Assembly (NCBI GenBank): GCA_002455955.1
Contig: DKLZ01000067.1
Coordinates: 1 to 14,156, forward strand
DNA length: 14,156 nucleotides
Reading direction: 5' to 3'
Source: Dehalococcoidia bacterium UBA6627
Lineage (GTDB): Bacteria > Chloroflexota > Dehalococcoidia > UBA2979
A program made the translations under genes and the position numbers. Of the stretch, positions 1 through 6,069 are shown one piece after another. A model generated the notes under the pieces. It worked only from the letters and a program-made list of their open reading frames with translations, searched no databases and was not told the origin of the DNA. Numbering within the stretch: position 1 is the stretch's first letter; each line of letters starts with the position of its first letter.

Positions 1-79
1 AGTCCAAGGTAAGTGCGTTGATTCGCTCACCAAAAGGACGGGTGTCCGGTAGTTCGATTCCGTTGCTATGTGGTTCCAA
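1..79 (-). CDS. Possible 5' end of a further gene, cut by the window edge
   Basis: An open frame on the minus strand runs without a stop to the left edge and overlaps the end of the 367-residue gene. From a TTG at 77-79 it reads MEPHSNGIELPDTRPFGERI and continues to the edge; a GTG further upstream at 113-115 would add 12 residues. No good ribosome binding site is visible for the TTG, and only a weak GGA lies before the GTG. Only about 26-38 residues are available and I do not recognise the family. The short overlap with the preceding stop would fit a translationally coupled downstream gene in the selenoprotein cluster. It could equally be chance open frame. Confidence 0.3.
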   Translation of the reverse strand, partial: MEPHSNGIELPDTRPFGERINALTLD

Positions 80-1169
80 GATCGTATACCGAATGCACTG
101 GCGAACCGTCTGCACGTTCTATCCGTCTAGTGACGGTGTCCGTCATGCCACTTCGACCAAAAGTTGGGATCCAGCAGGAATGTTTGCCGGCGCCGCCTGC
201 GATGATCAGATTGATTCGCGACCAATGTTCGGCCATCTGGAAGAATGATTCGCCTCCTTCGCCTTCTGCTGTTGCCTCCGTTCGCGATTTAATCCAGTCT
301 GCCGAGGCATCTTCCATGGCAAGTTGTGATTGCTTCCAGAGCTCTTGTTTCGCTTCATCCTTTGTTATGCCGTCTTTGGCAATAGCCTCGGCATGCTCTG
401 GTCCCAAGACCACCAGTGGTTGGCCACCGTTGCTGCTCATGTTGTTGCTACCAGGTTGTCGCATCGCACGAGCAATGGTTGTGAGTAGTCCATGGCCTGT
501 CACACTTACATGGTCATTGACGTTATGAGGTGCCTCGCAGGCCATGACAGTGACGGTGCTGTCCTCGAGGTTGAATCCTTTCTCTACGTGAAGTGGTTCC
601 CATGGGTTATCGGTCTCGTTTTCAGCCGCGCAATAACTGAACTTTGCTGGTGAACCATGAGTGGATCTATCTCCATCACCTGGTGTGCCTCCACCGATAT
701 TGAGAAGCATCAACCGCATTGCTCGACCAATCGTCGCGTTTGCCCTCCAACCTTGGCCAAAGCAGTTGTATCCGCTGTTGACATTGAGCTCTCTCGCCAC
801 TGGTCCGTTGAGTAGCATCAGGACCCCGCAAGGGTGCGTCGTCGATTGGATACCGTTGAGGTTGAATGCTTCGTCTGCGATTGCTTGGACCGCCGTTATC
901 AGGACCGGCAAGTATTCTGGCCGGCATCCCGCCATCACGGCATTGACTGCGATGCGTTCGACTGTTGCCTCTCCGTTTCGAGGGGCCAATGTTGCGATTA
1001 CGTTGTCAGATTTACGATCGATATACCTGTACATTTCTTCTACGCGAGCTCGAGTTGGAGGTATGAACGGGAGGCCGTCCGTCCATCCCTGAGTTTCAAA
1101 GAAGTCAATCACTGCCTCAAGAGAGTCTTCAATCTCAACGATTGGTGGCAGGTCGAGGTTCACTGACAT
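66..1169 (-). CDS. Conserved protein of unknown function next to the UGSC selenoprotein
   Basis: This 367-residue soluble protein has no signal peptide or membrane segment. I recognise the conservation pattern of a widespread uncharacterised bacterial family rather than a named enzyme: an N-terminal GWTDGLPFIPPT (residues 28-39), GEATVERIAVNAVMAGCRPE (66-85), a THPCG segment (111-115), WRANATIGRA (141-150), APHNVNDH (213-220) and VVLGPEHA (253-260). It has six cysteines (82, 114, 136, 180, 211, 332), so a redox or metal role is possible but not shown. The ATG at 1167-1169 is preceded by an AAGG-type ribosome site. It lies 123 bases downstream of the selenoprotein on the same strand, and my recollection is that members of this family often sit beside UGSC genes. 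That co-occurrence suggests a joint function, which is inference. Confidence 0.85.
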   Translation of the reverse strand: MSVNLDLPPIVEIEDSLEAVIDFFETQGWTDGLPFIPPTRARVEEMYRYIDRKSDNVIATLAPRNGEATVERIAVNAVMAGCRPEYLPVLITAVQAIADEAFNLNGIQSTTHPCGVLMLLNGPVARELNVNSGYNCFGQGWRANATIGRAMRLMLLNIGGGTPGDGDRSTHGSPAKFSYCAAENETDNPWEPLHVEKGFNLEDSTVTVMACEAPHNVNDHVSVTGHGLLTTIARAMRQPGSNNMSSNGGQPLVVLGPEHAEAIAKDGITKDEAKQELWKQSQLAMEDASADWIKSRTEATAEGEGGESFFQMAEHWSRINLIIAGGAGKHSCWIPTFGRSGMTDTVTRRIERADGSPVHSVYDLGTT

Positions 1170-1292
1170 AACAAGCCTTACCTTGATGCTCCATATGTTT
1201 CATGTCGACAAGCTGGTGCGGATCCTGATAGCACGGGAGACTCTTTAAGGTTGAAGCGCTCTTTACGCTGGCTCGTGGCTACTCGAAGATCA

Positions 1293-1811
1293 CTAACCCA
1301 GTATCAAGGAGCTGACCGCGCTTGCTGCTGAATCGGCCTTCGTCAGTGCCTGCTCCGCTGGTACGCCACCGAGCGGGTGCTCGATAGTAACGAGGCGCAG
1401 AGTGCCAAAGCCCATCGCTTGTGCCTGTAGTCGGGAGAGGCGTTCGAATTCACTGGTTGCGAGTGTGACGGTGGGGATGCCTCGTTTTTCAAGAGAGACT
1501 GCTGCGTGGATACTCCACGCGGTGCAGGATCCTCAGTCAGCACTTCCGAGGAGCACCCAATCGCACTCCTCGACGAGTTTGTCTTCGATTTCCGGTGGTG
1601 TGGGGCCATTCGTGATCTTTTTTGCGACCACCGTCTTGATTACGCCGTAGTCTTTCGCGAGCTGGTCGGCGATAGCGTTGAGTATCAAATCAGCATGTTG
1701 CTTCGAATTGGCAAGAATCCCCACGCGCGACTCGCGGAAGTTCTGCATCTCGCTGTTCAGCTCTTGCTGTGCTGGCCCAGAAGCAGTGGGATTGTAGATC
1801 TCTAATGTCAC
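1293..1811 (-). CDS. UGSC-motif selenoprotein with in-frame UGA (Sec) codon
   Basis: The frame runs from GTG (1809-1811) through TGA at 1533-1535 to TAG at 1293-1295. Reading TGA as selenocysteine gives 172 residues with Sec at 93 in the context SAD-U-GSCTAW. The part after the TGA is clearly protein-like: GSCTAWSIHAAVSLEKRGIP, then a TSEF segment and a late EHPLGG, all typical of the UGSC family (seleno)proteins. The UGSC motif is a CxxC-like redox pair (Sec93 and Cys96). The N-terminal half (GILANSKQHADLIL, then CDWVLLGSAD) has the alternating fold expected before the motif. Start choice: a strong GGAGGG ends 7 bases before the GTG; a TTG at 1812-1814 is one codon upstream and also possible. 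The gene sits 87 bases after the HesB-like gene. A weak TTGAAA / TACTAT pair lies in that gap. Substrate unknown; a thiol/selenol redox role is inferred. A conventional caller would end it at 1533. Confidence 0.9.
1499..1527 (-). promoter_or_regulatory. Putative bacterial SECIS hairpin for the UGA at 1533-1535
   Basis: On the minus strand, 12 bases after the TGA, there is a perfect 7-bp stem GCGTGGA / TCCACGC (1514-1520 with 1504-1510) closed by a GTA loop (1511-1513). Beneath it is a 4-bp lower stem, CTGC / GCAG (1524-1527 with 1499-1502), across a small internal loop. The apical G falls 20 bases after the UGA. Known bacterial SECIS elements lie directly downstream of the UGA with a guanosine in the apical loop at about this distance, where SelB binds. 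The structure is seen in the sequence; its function is inferred. Confidence 0.7.
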
Positions 1812-1897
1812 CAACGTTCCCTCCGTTCAATAGTAGGGGGCGCGAAATCAGCTGTTTCAACCTACATACTGACTTTTCTATCTCAAGATGGCCGAAA

Positions 1898-2242
1898 TTA
1901 GTGAGCTCCACCACCGCAACCGCAGCTACCACCGCCACCGAGAACTTCAGCTGCGTTAGGTGCCTCGATCGAAAATCCTTGTTGCATTACGTCTTCGACG
2001 TAATCAATTGCTGCTCCCTCGAGCGCTTCAGCGGCCGTAGGGTCAGCGATGAACTTGAGCGTTCCGAATTCGACGATCGCATCTGTTGCCTGCGGATCAT
2101 CGAGGCCCATACCAAATGACGGTCCACTACATCCGCAACCGCCGGTTTGAGCGAATACTCGGATTGCTTGGGTGCCTGAATCGTGTTCGGCAATAAGTTT
2201 CGAAAGATGTTGCTGTGCAAGGTCTGTGACGGTTAGGTTCAT
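1898..2242 (-). CDS. HesB/IscA-type (A-type) iron-sulfur carrier protein
   Basis: This 114-residue protein of the HesB/IscA/ErpA family accepts and delivers iron or Fe-S clusters to apo-proteins in the cytosol. The family cysteines are present: one pair in TGGCGCSGPSFGMGLD in the middle of the protein and a C-terminal SCGCGGGAH. The residues just before the last motif form an unusual glycine run (GGGGS). I chose the ATG at 2240-2242 because AAGGGG stands 8 bases or so upstream; a GTG at 2258-2260 would add six residues but has no ribosome site and lies inside a 14-bp palindrome. The gene lies between recQ (60-odd bases upstream) and the selenoprotein (87 bases downstream), both on the same strand. 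Which client proteins it serves cannot be read from the sequence. IscA and ErpA cannot be told apart here. Confidence 0.88.
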   Translation of the reverse strand: MNLTVTDLAQQHLSKLIAEHDSGTQAIRVFAQTGGCGCSGPSFGMGLDDPQATDAIVEFGTLKFIADPTAAEALEGAAIDYVEDVMQQGFSIEAPNAAEVLGGGGSCGCGGGAH

Positions 2243-2253
2243 TCGGAGCCCCT

Positions 2254-2267
2254 TATCCACGTGGATA
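2254..2267. promoter_or_regulatory. 14-bp perfect palindrome before the HesB-like gene
   Basis: TATCCACGTGGATA is a perfect 14-base palindrome ending just before the AAGGGG ribosome site of the HesB-like gene. A dyad in this position could be an operator for a dimeric repressor or a small hairpin in the leader. No regulator is identified, and IscR/SufR/Fur control is only a guess from the gene it precedes. Confidence 0.35.
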
Positions 2268-2320
2268 TTCTCTTCTGACTGACTATAACTATATTCGCAA
2301 ACGTCTGCTAATGGGTGCGT

Positions 2321-4498
2321 TTATTTGATGAGTGCAATCAGCTCGGACCCAAAACGGTTAACTCGAGATTCACCCAGTCCCCATATATTGAGAAGAGCCT
2401 GCTCATCCGTTGGACGGTTTGCTACAAGTTCACGCAGGGTACGGTCGGAGAAGAGGGTGTAAGCGGGAACTCCGTCGCTTCGAGCTCGCTCGGAACGCCA
2501 TGCTCGGAGAGCCTTAATCAATGGGTCGTCTTTGTCAATATTTGGACCGAGATCTTTCTGTAAGTCTAGCTTCTGTTTTAGTGTTCGCTCCGTGGGCATC
2601 TCCGATGGTTTGATTTCTGGGTGAGCGGTGCACCATTCTTCGATGACAGCGATTAACTCTGGCCCGATCCAGTCAGCTCGTTTCTCACCAATTCCCCAGA
2701 TTTTCAGCAAACTCTCGCGATCGCGAGGACGGTATGCAGCGATTTCCCGCGCGGTTCGATTTTCGAAGATGCGAAATAATTCGCGGTTAGTTGTCCGTGC
2801 AATCTGATCGCGTAGTTCTAATAACTCATCGAACAAGTCAGGTGGGTAATCAATATCTTCACTCAGGGCGATTCCAAGGCAGTTATCGCAATTGGCACAT
2901 TCCTCTGGAGGAGTCTCTCCGAAGTAGCGGAGCACGAGAGCACGACGGCAAGATTTAGTTTCGGCATACTCAGTCATCTCGCTCAGTCGCGCCTCGGCAT
3001 AATTGCGATGCTGTTTTACGGATCGCATATCGATTAATGCCGATGGGTCTTGCGATAGTATCTTCTGTTCGACCGGGTCGATGAGGCCTGAGTCTCGTAG
3101 AGTTGAGATGATCAAACCAAATTGGTCTCGGTCGGAACTCCCTACATCGGAAGGCAGGTGACCGGTTTCGCTGTTTGCGATTTCGATCCAGCGGAGCCAG
3201 GTATTGCGGACCGTTTCGTCATCAGGATGTTCCATTTCGATGAATCGCTGCTGTGTCGTGCGATCGCGTCGCGAGTAAAGTAGCACGCAGGATGCGGAAT
3301 CTCCGTCGCGACCGGCACGCCCTGCTTCCTGATAGTAGGCCTCTATTCGTGGAGGTAACTGAAAATGGACAACAAATCTCACATCTGGTTTGTCGATGCC
3401 CATCCCAAAGGCATTCGTCGCAACGATTACAGACGTCTTTCCCAGCATGAATCCTCGCTGGATCGTGCTGCGATGCGTGCGATCCAGACCAGCGTGATAT
3501 GCCTCTGCGTCGAGTCCCTCAGCCTGTAGTGCTGCGGTAATTTCCTCTACATTTCGACGAGTACGTGCATAGACAATGCCACTTTGGTCGCGCTGCTCAC
3601 GGACGAAGTCGATTAGCCACTGTTGTCGCTCTGGCATTCCGGCAATGGGTATAACGGTTAGCGTGAGATTTGGCCTATCCACAGTAGTTACGATCTCGCT
3701 GACCGCTCCAGTGAGTCCTAGGCGTTCACAGATATCTTGCCGGACTTGCGGATTGGCTGTTGCGGTAAGTGCGAGTGTTCGCGGTCGACCGATTAGTTCC
3801 CTGATCTCTCCGAGTTGAAGATAGTCTGGTCGAAAGTTGTGACCCCACTCAGAGATGCAGTGAGCTTCATCCACCGCGAACAGTTCGACTCCTGCACGTG
3901 CCAGGCCAGAAGTAAAAGCAGGATTCGCGAAACGTTCCGGAGCCACATAGAGGAGTTGGATTTCACCCCGGATAAACGATAGATATCGCTGATTTTGCTC
4001 GTGATGATTCAAGTTCGAGTTGATGAAAGTTGCTGCTACACCGGCAGCTTGTAAGGCTTCGACCTGATCTTGCATCAATGCGATCAATGGTGAGACAACC
4101 ACAGTCAGACCAACTTCAAGAGCGGGCAGAACATAGCAGAGGCTTTTCCCGCTTCCCGTGGGCATCACCGCTAATACATCGGTGTTGTTCAGGGCATCGA
4201 GAACACGCGCTTGGCCATCACGCAAATTGGGATAACCGAACACCTCGCGCAACCGATCAATGTACTTCTCAACTGGCGGCAAGGTAGTTTGACTTCTCGA
4301 TGAGATCTGCGGTTTCGATTGGTCAATAAATTGTGATGGTTCAAGGACTACTTTAGGTAATCCTGAACCGACTAACTCGCTGAATGCCGGGTGTGGTGCC
4401 TGTTCTGTATCTAGGCGTTCACCGCATTCGCGGCAGAAATCATCACCTTTGGAGGTGACGGTTTCGCATCGAGGACAGTTCCGTATTGATTCAACCAC
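2321..4498 (-). CDS. recQ: RecQ-family ATP-dependent DNA helicase with zinc ribbon and two HRDC domains
   Basis: This 725-residue 3'-5' DNA helicase of the RecQ family is probably involved in recombination and repair. Order of parts: an N-terminal zinc ribbon (CPRC at 8-11, CREC at 22-25); the helicase core with Walker A PTGSGKS (113-119), DEAH (210-213) followed by CISEWGH, motif III ALTATA (243-248) and motif VI YQEAGRAGRDG (389-399); the RecQ zinc-binding cysteines at 517 and CANCDNC (534-540); HRDC domain 1 (about 553-627); HRDC domain 2 (about 657-725). The usual RQC winged-helix between the zinc domain and HRDC is missing, since only about 12 residues separate them. A roughly 60-residue helical insert (430-490) precedes the zinc domain instead. 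Start GTG at 4496-4498 overlaps the end of the upstream ferritin/VIT1 gene by 8 bases, so translation is probably coupled. Confidence 0.95.
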   Translation of the reverse strand: MVESIRNCPRCETVTSKGDDFCRECGERLDTEQAPHPAFSELVGSGLPKVVLEPSQFIDQSKPQISSRSQTTLPPVEKYIDRLREVFGYPNLRDGQARVLDALNNTDVLAVMPTGSGKSLCYVLPALEVGLTVVVSPLIALMQDQVEALQAAGVAATFINSNLNHHEQNQRYLSFIRGEIQLLYVAPERFANPAFTSGLARAGVELFAVDEAHCISEWGHNFRPDYLQLGEIRELIGRPRTLALTATANPQVRQDICERLGLTGAVSEIVTTVDRPNLTLTVIPIAGMPERQQWLIDFVREQRDQSGIVYARTRRNVEEITAALQAEGLDAEAYHAGLDRTHRSTIQRGFMLGKTSVIVATNAFGMGIDKPDVRFVVHFQLPPRIEAYYQEAGRAGRDGDSASCVLLYSRRDRTTQQRFIEMEHPDDETVRNTWLRWIEIANSETGHLPSDVGSSDRDQFGLIISTLRDSGLIDPVEQKILSQDPSALIDMRSVKQHRNYAEARLSEMTEYAETKSCRRALVLRYFGETPPEECANCDNCLGIALSEDIDYPPDLFDELLELRDQIARTTNRELFRIFENRTAREIAAYRPRDRESLLKIWGIGEKRADWIGPELIAVIEEWCTAHPEIKPSEMPTERTLKQKLDLQKDLGPNIDKDDPLIKALRAWRSERARSDGVPAYTLFSDRTLRELVANRPTDEQALLNIWGLGESRVNRFGSELIALIK

Positions 4499-5639
4499 TA
4501 ATAGAGATACCGATTAAGTGGCCGATCCCATAGGTAATTGCGGCAGCCGTGAGACCGAATCCAATCTGTCGCCCACCTGAATGCAACAAGCTTCGACCAG
4601 TCACTAGTGTGATCCCAGCACCGATTGCAAAGAGCATAAGAGTGCTCACGATTATGCTGATGATTACGGCTAACGAACCGTCGAAGAATGCGAATGGCGC
4701 TACAGGTCCGATCGCCCCGATGGCGAATAGGGAAAATGATGCGAAAGCTGCCACCCAAGCTGAACCGCCCAGGCTTGTTGCTTCCAGACCGAGTTCCTCA
4801 CTCGCCATAGTCTGGAGCGCGGTCGCTTCGTTGCTCATCAGTTGTTCGGCGATTTTCCGTGCATCATTTTCTGGGAAGCCCTTTGCTTGATATATCAGGG
4901 AGAGCTCCTCAGTCTCTTCCTCCGGCATCAGTCGGATCTCCTCAGCTTCTACTGCGAGCTGTTCTTCGAGGAGCTCACGTGAACTTTGTACAGATATCCA
5001 TTCCCCTAGGGCCATCGATATTGAGCCCGCGAGTAAGCCGGCCAGCCCTGCAATGAGGACGGCCCGATTTTCAAGTTCAGCTCCGGCGAGGGCCATCACG
5101 AGGCTTAAGTTAGAGACGAGTCCGTCGTTCGCTCCGAGTACAGCTGCTCGCAATGCATTTGCACCTACACGACGATGGCGCCCTTCTAATTGGCTGATCA
5201 ACGGGCCTTCGACACCACCTCGCGCTCCGGATAGCACCCCTAGTATTCGCGCGTGTGATCTTTCGTCGCGCGGCAGTTCCGTTTCCGATGCTTCGGGCGA
5301 GTCGTCGTACATCGTTTGACCTGTTTGCTCTTGAGCAGCGATCGTTGGAAGCACTAATTCAGGGCCAAAGCGGATCGCAATCCATGCTAGGACACGGGAG
5401 CGCCAACTCGGGTGTCCTTCATCACTCTCGATGCCGCTCTGCTGAAGTTGGTTTACCCAGAAATCTGCGTGACGGTCTTCTGAAGCTGCTAGGCGAAGAT
5501 AGAGTTCTGCTATTTCGGTTCGCGGCTCAGCGGATGCCATTGCACGGTAAAGATTTGCAGCATCGATCTCGTCCTGACGAAAATTGCGATAGCGGTTGAT
5601 ATCGTTAGTTGATGGAGAAGGTCGCTGTTCTTCGGTCAT
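4491..5639 (-). CDS. Ferritin-like domain fused to VIT1/CCC1 iron transporter (MbfA-like)
   Basis: This 382-residue membrane protein probably moves iron (or manganese) across the membrane after binding it in a ferritin-like head. The N-terminal part (about 1-135) is a rubrerythrin/ferritin-type helical domain with E24, E54-x2-H57 and E126-x2-H129 as likely diiron ligands. The C-terminal part (about 155-382) is a VIT1/CCC1 domain with AAVLGANDGLVSNLSLVMAL (165-184), GEWISVQSSRE (212-222), a charged glutamate-rich loop (222-247) and about five hydrophobic helices, the last near 358-380. Such fusions are known as membrane-bound ferritins (MbfA). Two ATGs are adjacent at 5637-5642. GAGGA stands 5 bases before the second and only 2 before the first, so I chose the second. 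Its 3' end overlaps recQ by 8 bases, which suggests one transcript despite unrelated functions. Confidence 0.9.
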   Translation of the reverse strand: MTEEQRPSPSTNDINRYRNFRQDEIDAANLYRAMASAEPRTEIAELYLRLAASEDRHADFWVNQLQQSGIESDEGHPSWRSRVLAWIAIRFGPELVLPTIAAQEQTGQTMYDDSPEASETELPRDERSHARILGVLSGARGGVEGPLISQLEGRHRRVGANALRAAVLGANDGLVSNLSLVMALAGAELENRAVLIAGLAGLLAGSISMALGEWISVQSSRELLEEQLAVEAEEIRLMPEEETEELSLIYQAKGFPENDARKIAEQLMSNEATALQTMASEELGLEATSLGGSAWVAAFASFSLFAIGAIGPVAPFAFFDGSLAVIISIIVSTLMLFAIGAGITLVTGRSLLHSGGRQIGFGLTAAAITYGIGHLIGISISG

Positions 5640-5749
5640 CATCGTCCTCGACGACTGAGATCAATTAGAGCGTTGGCAACAGGGGATAGGGGCATCCTAA
5701 CAGTCGACACACGAACAGTTACTTATTTACTTATTCTGGAAAACATCGA

Positions 5750-5779
5750 TTGATGAGAATCTTTCGATGATCGTATTTT
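5750..5779 (+). promoter_or_regulatory. Possible sigma70 promoter for the tRNA-Val gene
   Basis: TTGATG (5750-5755) and TATTTT (5774-5779) are 18 bases apart, each matching four of six consensus bases. Transcription would start about 40 bases before the tRNA. The surrounding spacer (5643-5827) is otherwise non-coding and must also hold the promoter for the minus-strand ferritin/VIT1 gene. An AT-rich tandem ACTTATTT repeat lies at 5721-5736. Confidence 0.3.
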
Positions 5780-5827
5780 GCTCGATTCGTCGCAGATTTG
5801 CGGTCTTTGTGCTTGGATTGGGATTGC

Positions 5828-5904
5828 GGGCGATTAGCTCAGTTGGCTAGAGCGTTCGGTTTACACCCGAGAGGTCGGAGGTTCGAGCCCTCCATCGCCC
5901 ACCA
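5828..5904 (+). tRNA. tRNA-Val (anticodon UAC), CCA encoded
   Basis: A full cloverleaf can be folded. Acceptor stem GGGCGAT (5828-5834) pairs with ATCGCCC (5894-5900). D stem GCTC/GAGC. Anticodon stem TTCGG/CCGAG holds the loop TTTACAC with anticodon TAC at 5862-5864, reading GUA valine codons. T stem GGAGG/CCTCC with loop TTCGAGC. Discriminator A is at 5901, followed by a genomically encoded CCA (5902-5904). It stands alone between two divergent gene blocks, with no integrase or repeat of its 3' end nearby. Confidence 0.97.
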
Positions 5905-6029
5905 TCCAGCACGATATTCGAGATTGTATTGAGTAGAACTTTAGCGAGAGAGTCGGCAGACGATCTTTATCAGGTGGTCGGATCGTTTGCTTCCTAGGTT
6001 CAATCCGATTTGTTCGGTGCTCTACAAAA

Positions 6030-6059
6030 TTGAACGTGCTGTCGAGGCTCACCTACAAT
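6030..6059 (+). promoter_or_regulatory. Sigma70-type promoter for the methylmalonyl-CoA mutase operon
   Basis: TTGAAC (6030-6035) and TACAAT (6054-6059) are separated by 18 bases, each close to consensus. Transcription would start near 6066, only a few bases before the first possible start codon of the mutase gene (GTG 6070) and about 16 bases before the TTG at 6082. The rest of the spacer from the tRNA (5905-6029) shows a loose ACGATC / GATCGT inverted repeat and nothing else I can name. Confidence 0.5.
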
Positions 6060-6069
6060 TTCGTTCGAA

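Noticed and set aside
66..120. A frameshift joining the 367-residue protein to the open frame at the left edge
   Set aside because: The 367-residue product already has its expected motifs, and the second frame has its own possible starts; without more sequence an overlap of two genes is simpler.
661..1092. 143-residue plus-strand frame, and other plus-strand frames across 18-5600
   Set aside because: They are shadows of well-supported minus-strand genes with recognised motifs.
1536..1814. Reading the selenoprotein gene as a short 92-93-residue protein or a pseudogene ending at the TGA
   Set aside because: The frame after the TGA is open for 79 codons, carries the UGSC motif and family features, and has a hairpin at SECIS distance.
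5828..5904. tRNA-Val as an integration site
   Set aside because: No integrase, no repeated tRNA end and no change in gene character nearby.
5861..6052. Minus-strand 63-residue frame ending GDGGLEPPTSRV
   Set aside because: This ending is a familiar translation artefact of antisense tRNA genes; the frame overlaps the tRNA-Val and has no ribosome site.
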